Positions 1-9,900 are shown, counted from the stretch's first letter. The stretch is 64,000 nt of DNA from Candidatus Zixiibacteriota bacterium (GCA_024280215.1 JAJRQO010000034.1:86094-150093); one strand, 5' to 3'. Program-made: numbers and translations. Notes: generated from the sequence alone by a model not told the origin.

Positions 1-2
1 TT

Positions 3-617
3 GACCCATCAAATTGTCCTGTTGATTTAACTATCGCTGTCTGGCCGTGGGGAAAATACCTTGGTGATGATGCTCTTGAAAATGGAGTTTCAGTATGTGT
101 CTCATCATGGAACCGTATTGCTCCAAACACTATGCCAGCAATGGCAAAAGCGGGTGCCAACTATATGAACTCACAGCTTATCAAACTTGAAGCTCTCTCG
201 CATGGCTATGTTGAAGGAATAGCTTTGGATATTCATGGTAACGTTTCTGAAGGTTCTGGCGAAAATATATTCTTGGTTCGCAATGGTGCTTTGATTACAC
301 CAACATTCTCTGCATCGATTTTACCAGGGATCACCCGTCGTTCGGTTATCAAGATTGCAACTGATTTAGGTCTCAAAGTGATTGAACAAAATATCCCTCG
401 TGAAGCACTTTATCTTGCTGATGAAGTTTTCTTCACAGGTTCTGCCGCCGAAATTACACCGATTTCACAAATTGATAAAATTCAAATTGGAATTGGCAAA
501 TGCGGTCCGATTACAAAACAAATTCAAAAAGCTCTCTTTGATATTTTAGAAGGTCGTGCGGAAGACAAATATAACTGGTTGACTTATGTGCCTGAATATA
601 AAAAGGTGCTTGCCTAA
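3..617 (+). CDS. ilvE: branched-chain amino acid aminotransferase, 5'-truncated by window edge
   Basis: Frame 3 is open from the window start ([21 protein letters not shown]...), PLP class IV motifs [14 protein letters not shown] and [17 protein letters not shown] track only lists the internal ATG at 132. Confidence 0.9.
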   Translation, partial: DPSNCPVDLTIAVWPWGKYLGDDALENGVSVCVSSWNRIAPNTMPAMAKAGANYMNSQLIKLEALSHGYVEGIALDIHGNVSEGSGENIFLVRNGALITPTFSASILPGITRRSVIKIATDLGLKVIEQNIPREALYLADEVFFTGSAAEITPISQIDKIQIGIGKCGPITKQIQKALFDILEGRAEDKYNWLTYVPEYKKVLA

Positions 618-1054
618 TGCGAGTTGCAATTGGTTCCGACCATGCGGGCTTAGAGTTGAAAGAAAAAGTCAAAGTGATTCTAACATCCTTTGGCTACGAG
701 CTAACTGACTTTGGCACCCACGCCAAAGACTCGGTTGACTATTCTGATTTTGGTCTCAAAGTTGCCCATGCGGTCGCCGACGGTGATGTTGACTATGGTA
801 TCAATATCTGCTGGACTGGTAATGGTATGGCGATGGCATCAAACAAAGTTAAAGGCATCCGTGCGGGGATTGCTGTTAATGCCGAAATGTCTCACATGAC
901 TCGCCTGCACAACAACGCCAATATATTGGTGCTCTCACAAAAATATACCCCTGAAAATGAACTCGAAGAAATTTTGAAACAGTTTTTTAATACAAAATTT
1001 GAAGCGGGACGACATCTTCGTCGAATCGAAAAGTTTATGGAGGAAGAGGGGTAA
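617..1054 (+). CDS. rpiB: ribose-5-phosphate isomerase B
   Basis: [19 protein letters not shown], RpiB/LacAB family; TAATG overlap with ilvE. Confidence 0.93.
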   Translation: MRVAIGSDHAGLELKEKVKVILTSFGYELTDFGTHAKDSVDYSDFGLKVAHAVADGDVDYGINICWTGNGMAMASNKVKGIRAGIAVNAEMSHMTRLHNNANILVLSQKYTPENELEEILKQFFNTKFEAGRHLRRIEKFMEEEG

Positions 1055-1091
1055 CGAGGGGAGTTGAGAGATTAATAGATTGAGGGAGTTT

Positions 1092-1904
1092 ATGAAGCAT
1101 TATTTGGATGAAATTCTAAAAAATAAAATACTCTTTTGGGTTGTCATATCTTTTATTTTAATTGTTATTACAATTATAATTGATTTCTTTTTCTTTGAAT
1201 TTGATTTGGAGGGATTTGTTACTGAATGGCATGGCTTTTTACTTGATATAGTTGTCTTTGGTGTAATTCTTTCGATCTACGAATATTACTCTGAAAGAAA
1301 TAAAGATATAAAATATTTAAAAAAAGAATTAAGAAAAAACTTAACTTTAGATACAAAAGAGAGTGTTTTACAAAAAATTGATGACATTAAATCTTTAAAT
1401 AAATACTCAACACCATTGCCTAAGTTGTTTGGTATTTATCTAGATAAAGCTAAAGATGATGAATCAATTGATTTTAGCAAAAGTGATATGCGGTATGTTC
1501 AAGCGAACTTCGCATCGTTCTTGAATTGTAATTTTACGAATGTAGTTGCTCAATGGGGGTGGATGAAAAATTCAAATTTTTCAGTTTGTGATTTTAATAA
1601 GGCAAATTTTAGTGCTGTTCATTTTGATGAAGCTATCTTTAATGATTGTCAAATGAAAAACACCATATTTACTGCTGCCTACTTTATTGATGCTCACGTA
1701 GATGATTCTGATTTAACGTATGCTATTTTTCGTAGAGCGAGGATGGAAGGAGTGTCTATGAATAAGACCAATGTAACAAATGCTGATTTTGATGGTGCTA
1801 ATTTAGAAGGAGCAGATTTAAGGGGTGTTATTGGTTTAACTAAAGAACAATTAGTAAATTGCAAAACAGATATAAATACTAAGCTTCCTGATTATTTGAA
1901 TTGA
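1092..1904 (+). CDS. membrane-anchored pentapeptide-repeat protein
   Basis: Two N-terminal hydrophobic helices, then A(D/N)LxG-type repeats (ANFSAVHFDEAIF, ADFDGANLEGADLRG); ATG 1092 preceded by GAGGGAG. Confidence 0.75.
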   Translation: MKHYLDEILKNKILFWVVISFILIVITIIIDFFFFEFDLEGFVTEWHGFLLDIVVFGVILSIYEYYSERNKDIKYLKKELRKNLTLDTKESVLQKIDDIKSLNKYSTPLPKLFGIYLDKAKDDESIDFSKSDMRYVQANFASFLNCNFTNVVAQWGWMKNSNFSVCDFNKANFSAVHFDEAIFNDCQMKNTIFTAAYFIDAHVDDSDLTYAIFRRARMEGVSMNKTNVTNADFDGANLEGADLRGVIGLTKEQLVNCKTDINTKLPDYLN

Positions 1905-1929
1905 TTTGTTGAATTAATTCGTATCAAGC

Positions 1930-1954
1930 GGAACAGGCAAGCCTGTTCCCTACA
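1930..1954 (-). repeat. REP-like palindrome GGAACAGGCAAGCCTGTTCC-CTACA
   Basis: 9-bp stem; exact reverse complement of 2321-2345. Confidence 0.85.
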
Positions 1955-2057
1955 AACTTATTATAAAAGATACGATTTTTATAAAATTAAACTGACATCA
2001 TCTGTCAGTTAATCTTGTTATATTTATCATAGTTAAAAATTATGATAGGTTGTACAA

Positions 2058-2555
2058 TTGAAAAAATATCCTCAACGTAAACTGGTTCGCCTACAAAATT
2101 TCAACTATAATTCAGTTGGTTATTATTACGTCACTATAAATACCTTTAATAAAGTTCACCATTTTGGAGAAATTTCAAATTGTAAGATGGTTTTGAATAA
2201 ATGTGGTGAAATTATCTTTAAGCATTGGCTGAATATCCCAAGTCATTATAATAATCTTGATTTAGATAAATTCATCATAATGCCAAATCATCTACATGGA
2301 ATAATTATAATAAAAAATTCTGTAGGGAACAGGCTTGCCTGTTCCGCAGAGATAAAAAGACAGTATCAATTATTACCAAATATTATTGGTGGATTTAAAT
2401 CAGGTGTATCAAAAGAATTAAACGAAAAGAGGTATGGAATTCATTTTAGATGGCAGAAATCATATTATGACCACATTATCAGAAATGAGTATTCCTTAAA
2501 GTTAATAAGAGAATATATTCGAAATAACCCATTGAGAGCAGACATAGAAAAATAA
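2058..2555 (+). CDS. REP-associated tyrosine transposase (RAYT, Y1_Tnp/IS200-like)
   Basis: NYNSVGYYYVTINTFNK, HUH motif MPNHLHGIIII, YDHIIRNE, EYIRNNP; TTG start. Confidence 0.88.
   Translation: MKKYPQRKLVRLQNFNYNSVGYYYVTINTFNKVHHFGEISNCKMVLNKCGEIIFKHWLNIPSHYNNLDLDKFIIMPNHLHGIIIIKNSVGNRLACSAEIKRQYQLLPNIIGGFKSGVSKELNEKRYGIHFRWQKSYYDHIIRNEYSLKLIREYIRNNPLRADIEK
2321..2345 (+). repeat. REP-like palindrome TGTAGGGAACAGGCTTGCCTGTTCC inside the RAYT ORF
   Basis: Exact reverse complement of 1930-1954; encodes VGNRLACS in the RAYT linker. Confidence 0.85.
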
Positions 2556-2570
2556 TCAAATTAAGAAAAC

Positions 2571-2594
2571 GGAACAGGTAAGCGTTTTCCTGCA
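2571..2594 (-). repeat. decayed REP-like copy GGAACAGGTAAGCGTTTTCCTGCA
   Basis: Aligns to 1930-1954 with a few substitutions and one deletion; followed by the same AACT. Confidence 0.6.
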
Positions 2595-2911
2595 AACTCA
2601 CATTATATACAAGGTCGTTTCTCAACCAAAACAGGCAACGATCGCTCCATTATCGCTGTAAAGTGTTGAAATCATTGAGAAAGTCGCATTCCAGCGATAA
2701 TCTTTTAACTCGCATACCAAACAAAATTGAACTTTTTGGACATTTTATACGTTATATATAGTAGATTCTGCTTGCATAAACGACTATTTATGACGATATT
2801 AGTTTTAGAGAAACATTTCTAATCGCACCGATAAACACTACATTGTATTTCAAAATAATTAAGACAAAAACGTAACAATACGTATGTTTAATAGAACTAT
2901 AAGGAGGATTT

Positions 2912-3295
2912 ATGGAACAAGTAAGATTGTCTGATCGATCTCGAGTTATATCCTTTGTGAAAATCATCTCAGATTCGAGTAAAACCGAATGTGGTCGTGT
3001 GCTCGACATCTCTTCGAAAGGAATGAGAGTTCGCAGTAAAAACCCATTTCGGACAGACCGTCCATTTCGTTTTTCGATGTTAATGCCTAACATTAATTTT
3101 CGAGAAAAAGTAATCAAGTTTGACGCTTCTGTTATTTGGAGCGATGAATCAGCAGTAGATGGTTACTACGAAGCAGGGCTGCAAATCGAATCAGTCTCTG
3201 AGAAAGACCGTTCGCTTATCGAACAGTTTATCAATGATTCATCGTATAGGGATCGTTGGATTCAAGTTGATGAGTGCTTTTCACAAGAGCATTAA
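2912..3295 (+). CDS. PilZ-domain (putative c-di-GMP-binding) protein
   Basis: RxxxR (RLSDR) followed by DISSKG (D/NxSxxG); SD AAGGAGG. Confidence 0.75.
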   Translation: MEQVRLSDRSRVISFVKIISDSSKTECGRVLDISSKGMRVRSKNPFRTDRPFRFSMLMPNINFREKVIKFDASVIWSDESAVDGYYEAGLQIESVSEKDRSLIEQFINDSSYRDRWIQVDECFSQEH

Positions 3296-3404
3296 AAGTA
3301 ATGCATCTTCTGTGCAACACATGGAAGTAATTGTGTCGGGACGTTTCTAATTTCTAACTAAAATTGGCAGGAAGCAGATTGTTCTTCAGACACAGAGATG
3401 TTAA

Positions 3405-3435
3405 TAGGCTGGATTTTCAAATCCAGCCTATTTTT
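3405..3435 (+). terminator. intrinsic terminator
   Basis: TAGGCTGGATTT-TC-AAATCCAGCCTA followed by TTTTTA. Confidence 0.88.
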
Positions 3436-3513
3436 ATAGCTTAACTTTTATTGACCTTCTTTCTGTTTTTACATACATTTCAAGTCTAAAACTAATAATT
3501 TGGAGCAATAGAT

Positions 3514-4767
3514 ATGTCATATTTAAAAAAATTAGACCCAGAAATATATAACGCAATTTCCCAAGAAACGACTCGTCAGACAACCAAGCTCGAACTGATT
3601 GCATCTGAAAACTTTACTTCAGAAGCGGTCATGGAAGCGGCAGGCGGGGTGATGACCAACAAATATGCCGAAGGGTATCCAGGTAAACGGTACTACGGCG
3701 GATGTGAATTTGTCGACATCGCCGAGGATATCGCCCGTGATAGGTTGAAACAAATTTTCGGATGCGACCATGCTAATGTGCAACCGCACTCAGGTTCACA
3801 GGCGAACATGGCGGCCTATTTTACTGTGCTGAATCCAGGTGATAAAGTGATGGGACTTGACCTTTCGCATGGTGGGCATCTGACCCATGGACATCCAATA
3901 AATTTTTCTGGAAAATTGTACGAGTTTGAAGGCTACCAAGTTGACCCAGAAACTGAAACTATCGACTATGATAAGCTAATCGACCAAGCCAAGAAATTCA
4001 GACCGAAAATGATTGTTGCGGGCGCATCTGCATATCCTCGTTTTTGGGATTTTGAAAAAATCCGTGAAGCGTGCGATGCTGTCGGAGCTATCATGATGGT
4101 CGACATTGCGCACATTGCGGGACTTGTCGCAGCAGGGTTGCACCCATCGCCAGTTCCATACGCAGATTTTGTTACATCGACAACGCACAAAACTTTGCGA
4201 GGTCCTCGTGGTGGAGTGGTGATGTGTAAAGAGCAGTATGCGGCAGACCTTGACCGTACGGTGATGCCTGGGATTCAGGGTGGACCGCTTATGCATATTA
4301 TCGCTGCCAAAGCGGTCGCATTTAAGGAAGCACTTACCCCTGAGTTTAAAGTGTATCAACAACAAGTTATAAATAATGCTAAGGCGATGGCGGAAGCATT
4401 GATTGCCAAAAACCATAAACTTGTCTCGGGTGGAACTGATACCCATCTGATGCTTGTATCATTTTTAGATGTGAAAAATGTATCGGGTAAAAAAGTTGAG
4501 ATTGCTTTGGACAAAGCTGGTATGACAGTCAATAAAAACACGGTTCCATTTGACACTGCAAAACCATTTATAACATCGGGGATTCGTATTGGAACGCCAG
4601 CGGTGACGACTCGTGGAATGAAAGAAACCGAGATGGTAATTATTGCCGATTTTATTGATAGAGCGATACAAAACCGTAAAGATGACGATGCCCTTGCGAA
4701 AATTTCTGCCGAGGTCTCGACGCTCTGTGAAAAATTCCCGCTCTACCCAGAAAGACAAGAGGGATAA
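3514..4767 (+). CDS. glyA: serine hydroxymethyltransferase
   Basis: [42 protein letters not shown]. Confidence 0.98.
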   Translation: MSYLKKLDPEIYNAISQETTRQTTKLELIASENFTSEAVMEAAGGVMTNKYAEGYPGKRYYGGCEFVDIAEDIARDRLKQIFGCDHANVQPHSGSQANMAAYFTVLNPGDKVMGLDLSHGGHLTHGHPINFSGKLYEFEGYQVDPETETIDYDKLIDQAKKFRPKMIVAGASAYPRFWDFEKIREACDAVGAIMMVDIAHIAGLVAAGLHPSPVPYADFVTSTTHKTLRGPRGGVVMCKEQYAADLDRTVMPGIQGGPLMHIIAAKAVAFKEALTPEFKVYQQQVINNAKAMAEALIAKNHKLVSGGTDTHLMLVSFLDVKNVSGKKVEIALDKAGMTVNKNTVPFDTAKPFITSGIRIGTPAVTTRGMKETEMVIIADFIDRAIQNRKDDDALAKISAEVSTLCEKFPLYPERQEG

Positions 4768-4770
4768 GCG

Positions 4771-5088
4771 ATGTTATTTCAACTGACGATGTTTCCCTCT
4801 GGTTCCAAACGGAAGTCCGCTTCTGTAAGTGAACACGTTGCCAAAGTGATTAACATAATTGACAAGTCGGGGCTTTCGTATAAGATGACTCCGATGGCGA
4901 CGTGTATTGAGGGGGAGTGGAACGAAGTGATGGCGGTTATTAACAAAGCACGTCTGATGCTTCGTCGGATGGGGCATGAACGGATTTATATTTCGATTAC
5001 GATTGATGACCGCAAGGGTGCCAAGAGACGTTTGGATGGTAAGGTCAAATCAATAGAGAAAAAACTTGGGCGGGAAGTTAAGAAGTAA
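4771..5088 (+). CDS. MTH1187-family thiamine-binding protein (DUF77)
   Basis: Small protein with MATCIEGEWNEVMAVINKA and ERIYISITIDDRKG. Confidence 0.8.
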   Translation: MLFQLTMFPSGSKRKSASVSEHVAKVINIIDKSGLSYKMTPMATCIEGEWNEVMAVINKARLMLRRMGHERIYISITIDDRKGAKRRLDGKVKSIEKKLGREVKK

Positions 5089-5148
5089 ATTGTTTTTTTA
5101 TAATTATTTATTATAGAAATAAATGGTTTGTAGATTAATTAGTTTATT

Positions 5149-5173
5149 TGTAGGGAACAGGCATGCCTGTTCC
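5149..5173 (+). repeat. REP-like palindrome TGTAG-GGAACAGGCATGCCTGTTCC
   Basis: 20-nt perfect palindrome with TGTAG tag. Confidence 0.88.
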
Positions 5174-5180
5174 TAATTGA

Positions 5181-5205
5181 GGTTCGGGCATGCCCGAACC
5201 CTACA
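5181..5205 (-). repeat. REP-like palindrome GGTTCGGGCATGCCCGAACC-CTACA, head-to-head partner of 5149-5173
   Basis: 20-nt perfect palindrome with CTACA tag, BIME-like pair. Confidence 0.88.
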
Positions 5206-5220
5206 AAAAGAGATCAGAGT

Positions 5221-5727
5221 ATGACATTTTATAGTAGAAAATCAAATAGATTAAAGGATTATAACTACAATTCAGCAGGGTATTATTTTATAACTATTTG
5301 TACTTTCAATAAAGAAAAGTTCTTTGGAGAAGTAATAAAGGATGATGTTAAATTATCAAATATTGGTGAAATAGCAAAAAATTGTTGGTTAGAAATCCCG
5401 ATATATTTTAAAGGAGTCATATTAGATATATTTGTAGTAATGCCAAATCATATTCATGGTATAATACTCATTCCAGATACCGTTTCTAATATGGGCTTAT
5501 CAAATATCATTGGCTCATTTAAATCATCTGTAACAAGGCTTGTTAGAGGAAAAGGACATTGTTTTAGTTGGCAGAGATCTTTTTATGACCATGTTATTAG
5601 AAATGATAAGACACTAAGTAGTATTAGGGAGTATATGCAGAATAATCCTCATAAATGGTCTATTGATATTGAAAATAAATTGGCACATATTAATGGAAAT
5701 GATTATTATTCAAAATTGATTGAATGA
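5221..5727 (+). CDS. REP-associated tyrosine transposase (RAYT), paralog of 2058-2555
   Basis: NYNSAGYYFITICTFNK, HUH MPNHIHGIILI, YDHVIRNDKT, EYMQNNP. Confidence 0.88.
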   Translation: MTFYSRKSNRLKDYNYNSAGYYFITICTFNKEKFFGEVIKDDVKLSNIGEIAKNCWLEIPIYFKGVILDIFVVMPNHIHGIILIPDTVSNMGLSNIIGSFKSSVTRLVRGKGHCFSWQRSFYDHVIRNDKTLSSIREYMQNNPHKWSIDIENKLAHINGNDYYSKLIE

Positions 5728-5754
5728 ATTGGTCTAGTTAATTTATTAATTGGA

Positions 5755-5779
5755 GGTTCAGGCATGCCTGAACCCTACA
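5755..5779 (-). repeat. REP-like palindrome GGTTCAGGCATGCCTGAACC-CTACA
   Basis: 20-nt perfect palindrome with CTACA tag. Confidence 0.88.
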
Positions 5780-5823
5780 ACTCAAAGACATGAAAACAGA
5801 AGTAAGATGAAAAGAACAACTAA

Positions 5824-6273
5824 ATGAAATGCCCGAAGTGTGGACATGATGAAGATAAGGTCGTCGATAGTCGTCCGTCGCAAGACAACTCTGCGATAAG
5901 GCGTCGTCGTGAATGTTTAGAATGTAAAGAACGATTTACGACATACGAATATGTGGAGCAGGGAACTTTAACGGTAACCAAATCCGACAACCGTCGAGAA
6001 CCGTATGATAAATATAAACTTCTCTATGGAATTAAACTGGCATGCAACAAACGTCCTGTTACGCCAAAAGAAATCGAAGCGATGGCATCGGAAATTGAGT
6101 TGCAAATAAAAGGGAAAAACAAAAACGAGATTTCATCACATGCGATTGGGGAGATGGTTATGGAAAAACTTCGTCCGATTGATGAGATTGCCTATGTCCG
6201 TTTTGCATCGGTGTATCGTAAGTTTAAAGACAAAGAAGAATTTTTAGAAGAGATGAAAAAGTTGCTGGAGTGA
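5824..6273 (+). CDS. nrdR: transcriptional repressor NrdR
   Basis: MKCPKCGHDEDKVVDSRPSQDNSAIRRRRECLECKERFTTYE. Confidence 0.97.
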   Translation: MKCPKCGHDEDKVVDSRPSQDNSAIRRRRECLECKERFTTYEYVEQGTLTVTKSDNRREPYDKYKLLYGIKLACNKRPVTPKEIEAMASEIELQIKGKNKNEISSHAIGEMVMEKLRPIDEIAYVRFASVYRKFKDKEEFLEEMKKLLE

Positions 6274-6323
6274 TTGAGCATACTTCGATTCCGCTCAGAA
6301 TGACATATTGCATATTCTATTTC

Positions 6324-6340
6324 GTAGGGGCGTCCGCCCT
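6324..6340 (+). repeat. short REP-like palindrome GTAGGGGCGTCCGCCCT
   Basis: GTAG tag plus GGGCG-TC-CGCCC; preceded at 6275-6305 by the repeat-like string GAGCATACTTCGATTCCGCTCAGAATGACA. Confidence 0.45.
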
Positions 6341-6407
6341 TTAACTCTCACACTAATTTATTATTTCTGATTGACAAAAGCTTACTTTTTTCTGACATTT
6401 GTAACCT

Positions 6408-7157
6408 ATGAGCGAACAAGAACATGACAGATTAGAAGATGGTATATTAAAGACGAACAATTCGATGCCATTTTTAGAGCATTTAGAAGAATTACGATGG
6501 CGACTGATAAAATCGGTCTTATCTATTATTGTCTGTGCTTTTGTCGCCTTTAATTTTGCCGAATATCTTGTTGTTTTCATCAGACGTCCCTTAGGTGATA
6601 TCCAACTTTATAATATTGCTGTTACGGGTACATTTTACGCCTATATCAAAATTTCGCTTATTTCGGGGTTGCTTGTCGCTTTACCATTTGTCTTTTATCA
6701 GGTGTGGTCATTTATTGCTCCTGGATTATATAAAAAAGAACGGTTGATGATTATTCCGTTAGTCTTGATTTCAACGATTCTCTTTTTGGTCGGAGCTGGA
6801 TTTTGTTTTCAATATGTATTACCACTTTCATTTGATTTTCTGATTGGATTTGGTGGTGGGCAAATTGAGAATACCATCACAATCGGCTCTTATATCAGTT
6901 TTGTCGGATTGCTTTTGATGGCTTTTGGGTTTGGTTTTCAGATGCCTCTGCTAAGCTATTTCTTAGGCAAAATGGGCGTTATCAATGCTAAAATGCTTGG
7001 TAAAGGTAGAAGATACGCGATTGTCGCTATCTTAATCGTTGGGGCGATTATCACGCCACCCGATGTATTTACCCAGTTTATGCTTGCTGGACCTCTCTAT
7101 ATTCTATATGAGATTTCTATAATCATCGTCAGAGTTACTCAGAAAAAAGATAAATAA
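6408..7157 (+). CDS. tatC: Sec-independent protein translocase TatC
   Basis: MPFLEHLEELRWRLIKS, six hydrophobic helices, ITPPDVFTQ. Confidence 0.95.
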   Translation: MSEQEHDRLEDGILKTNNSMPFLEHLEELRWRLIKSVLSIIVCAFVAFNFAEYLVVFIRRPLGDIQLYNIAVTGTFYAYIKISLISGLLVALPFVFYQVWSFIAPGLYKKERLMIIPLVLISTILFLVGAGFCFQYVLPLSFDFLIGFGGGQIENTITIGSYISFVGLLLMAFGFGFQMPLLSYFLGKMGVINAKMLGKGRRYAIVAILIVGAIITPPDVFTQFMLAGPLYILYEISIIIVRVTQKKDK

Positions 7158-7306
7158 AGAGAAAATAGCTCAATCTGGTTTATTTTAACTATTATTCTTC
7201 CAATAGCTTATATCAGTATATGTTGACAAAAATGAATTAATTGATACATTGGGGGACTGAAGAGTTTTACTATTGAGTTATTCTGTATTGTAAACGTAAG
7301 GTTGTT

Positions 7307-8590
7307 ATGAAAGTCTCTGCTGTTGAACCGGATTCTCCACTTTTTGGATATGTCCGTCCAGGCTACACAATTAAATCTGTTAATGGTTCTGATGTTATCG
7401 ATTCTATCGATTTTCGATTTAAAACTACTGATGAAGCTTTGCAAATTATTTTTGCTGACACTAAGGGGAAAGAACTCGCCTTTGAGTTTGAGGATTTTGA
7501 TGGTTCCGATTTAGGTCTGACCTTGGATGATGGCAAAATCAAAGTTTGTCGCAACAGTTGTATATTCTGTTTTGTGCATCAACAACCAAAAGGGATGCGG
7601 AAGTCACTTTATATTAAAGATGAGGATTATCGTCTTTCATTTACCCATGGCAATTTTGTCACACTTTCAAATACAACGCAGGAAGATTTAGATCGGATAG
7701 TTGAACAACGATTGTCGCCGATTTATGTCTCGGTGCATGCTTCCGATGATACACTGCGCAGGTGTATGCTCAAAAATGAAAAGTTAGCTCCTATAATTCC
7801 AACTCTAAAATATCTCACCCAAAATGGAATTACTGTTCACACACAGGTTGTACTTTGTCCTGAGGTCAATGATGGGAAGTATCTGACAAAAACTATTGAT
7901 CAATTGGTAGAGCTTTGTCCTGATGTGGAAACATTGGCGGTTGTGCCTGTTGGGCTGACCAAGTATCGAGACCATCTTCCGAATTTACGAAACTACCGAG
8001 CTGATGAAGCTGCTGAAGTTATCGACTATATAGAAAAACGTCAGAAAGAATTGTTAAAAGCACATGGTACCCGTTTTGTCTGGGCATCGGATGAGTTTTA
8101 TGTCGAAGCAAAACGACCAATGCCAGCCCGTCATACCTATGAAGATATGTCGCAGTTTGAAAATGGTATCGGGATGGTGCGTGAGTTTATGATGATGTTT
8201 AACTATCGTAAGAAAAAATTAAAAAAATTAAAATCAGATAAGCGAGTTCTCTTTTTGACTGGTTATTCCGCCTATCCATTTTTATCTGAAGAGATTTTAC
8301 CCTATGTTCAGAAAGAACTGAAACTGAATCTTGAAATTTTACCAGTAGAAAATAAATTCTGGGGCAAGATGGTTACAGTATCGGGACTTTTGACAGGACA
8401 GGATATGCTTAGGCAAGCACGGATCCATCATGATGAGTTTGATACTTTGGTCTTACCACCAAATTGTATAAATAATGATGATCTCTTTTTGGATAATCTT
8501 TCTCTTCAACAATTTGAAACGGCTTTAAATAAAAAAGTCGTTATCGGGCAATATAATTTAGCAGAAACATTACACGAGGTGTTCAATTGA
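7307..8590 (+). CDS. DUF512-family radical-SAM-like protein with N-terminal PDZ-like region
   Basis: CRNSCIFCFVHQQPKGMR, DEDYRLSFTHGNFVTLSN; immediately upstream of der. Confidence 0.85.
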   Translation: MKVSAVEPDSPLFGYVRPGYTIKSVNGSDVIDSIDFRFKTTDEALQIIFADTKGKELAFEFEDFDGSDLGLTLDDGKIKVCRNSCIFCFVHQQPKGMRKSLYIKDEDYRLSFTHGNFVTLSNTTQEDLDRIVEQRLSPIYVSVHASDDTLRRCMLKNEKLAPIIPTLKYLTQNGITVHTQVVLCPEVNDGKYLTKTIDQLVELCPDVETLAVVPVGLTKYRDHLPNLRNYRADEAAEVIDYIEKRQKELLKAHGTRFVWASDEFYVEAKRPMPARHTYEDMSQFENGIGMVREFMMMFNYRKKKLKKLKSDKRVLFLTGYSAYPFLSEEILPYVQKELKLNLEILPVENKFWGKMVTVSGLLTGQDMLRQARIHHDEFDTLVLPPNCINNDDLFLDNLSLQQFETALNKKVVIGQYNLAETLHEVFN

Positions 8591-9900
8591 AAATTCCAAT
8601 AGTCGCAGTTATCGGTCGTCCAAATGTTGGAAAATCATCTCTTTTTAATCGGTTTCTTCAAAAACGTATTGCGGTTGTTGATGAACAGCCTGGGGTAACA
8701 CGTGATAGAAACTATGCTGTTTGTGATTGGGCGGGTAGAGAATTTTATCTAATAGATACTGGTGGGATTGTTCCTGATTCGTCTGATATGATGGAAAAGC
8801 TTATTACCGATCAATCTGATTTTGCTATCAATGAAGCCGATGTTATTATGTTTGTTGTTGATTCGCATATTGGTATTGACTCAGTAGATATGAAAATTGC
8901 CAAATCTTTGAAAAAAGAAAAAAAGCAATGTGTCCTTGTTTCCAATAAAGTTGATAATTCTGAATCAGGATTACAAATTTATGAGTTTATGAAACTTGGA
9001 CTGGGTGAGCCAATTCCTGTTTCTGCAACGGTTGGTTTAGGTGTTGGAGAGCTTTTGGACAAACTTGTTGAGGCTCTTCCAGCAGAGGATAAGAACGTAG
9101 ATGTTGACCCTGACGCTGTGCGAATAGCTTTAATTGGTCGTCCAAATGTAGGTAAGTCGTCATTTATAAATAAGTTGGTTGGTCAAGATAGACTAATTGT
9201 ATCTCCAATAGCAGGAACTACTCGTGATGCGGTTGATACACCATTTGAATATAACGGTGAACAGTATACATTAGTTGACACCGCAGGATTACGTCGTAAA
9301 TATAAAGTACAGGAATCGGTTGAATTTTATACTAATTTACGAACTGATAGAGCTTTGGATGCATCGGATGTTGCCCTTGTGCTAATTGATGCGACCGAAA
9401 AAGTTTCGAGTCAAGACCAACGGATTTTAGATAAGGTAACTTCGATGCGTCGTCCAGCAGTTATCGCTGTGAACAAGTGGGACTTAATTGAAAAAGATAC
9501 TTCGACAGCCGCTGAGTTTACTCGTGATATTCAAGATATAATTACGATGTATTCCTATCTTCCTCTTATTTACATTTCTGCAAAAACTGGACAGCGACTT
9601 GGCAAAGTTATCTCGCTATTAAAAACTGTCCATGAAGAAAATCATAAAAAAATCTCAACAGCAGAACTAAATAATTTTTTAGAAAAAGTTACTAATCGCA
9701 CTCATCCACCTGCTAAACAAGGTAAGTATATTCGTTTTTATTACATGACTCAGTCAGAGGTTGCTCCGCCAACATTTGTGTTTTTCTCAAATTTCCCAGA
9801 ACTGGTTGATAAAGCATATATCAAGTTTCTTTCTAATCAAATCCGTCAAGAGTTTGGGTTTGAAGGTGTTTCTATACGCTTGAAGTTTAAAAAGCGGTAA
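8587..9900 (+). CDS. der: ribosome-associated GTPase Der (EngA)
   Basis: Tandem G domains GRPNVGKSSLFNR and GRPNVGKSSFINK; KH-like C-terminus. Confidence 0.97.
   Translation: MKIPIVAVIGRPNVGKSSLFNRFLQKRIAVVDEQPGVTRDRNYAVCDWAGREFYLIDTGGIVPDSSDMMEKLITDQSDFAINEADVIMFVVDSHIGIDSVDMKIAKSLKKEKKQCVLVSNKVDNSESGLQIYEFMKLGLGEPIPVSATVGLGVGELLDKLVEALPAEDKNVDVDPDAVRIALIGRPNVGKSSFINKLVGQDRLIVSPIAGTTRDAVDTPFEYNGEQYTLVDTAGLRRKYKVQESVEFYTNLRTDRALDASDVALVLIDATEKVSSQDQRILDKVTSMRRPAVIAVNKWDLIEKDTSTAAEFTRDIQDIITMYSYLPLIYISAKTGQRLGKVISLLKTVHEENHKKISTAELNNFLEKVTNRTHPPAKQGKYIRFYYMTQSEVAPPTFVFFSNFPELVDKAYIKFLSNQIRQEFGFEGVSIRLKFKKR

Noticed and set aside
711-899. +1 frame ORF inside rpiB
   Set aside because: Fully nested in rpiB in another frame with no domain.
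2806-2834. Possible sigma28 promoter (ACCGATAA) upstream of the PilZ gene
   Set aside because: -10-like box at 7/8 but no acceptable -35 at 11-nt spacing.
2788-3117. Minus-strand 109-aa ORF overlapping the PilZ gene
   Set aside because: Antisense to a well-supported CDS, no recognisable domain, no SD.
3966-4446. Minus-strand ORFs (74 and 156 aa) inside glyA
   Set aside because: Shadow ORFs antisense to a strongly conserved gene; low-complexity translations.
6275-6305. GAGCATACTTCGATTCCGCTCAGAATGACA as a second repeat family
   Set aside because: Looks like a common intergenic palindromic repeat, but only one copy in the window so it cannot be supported here.
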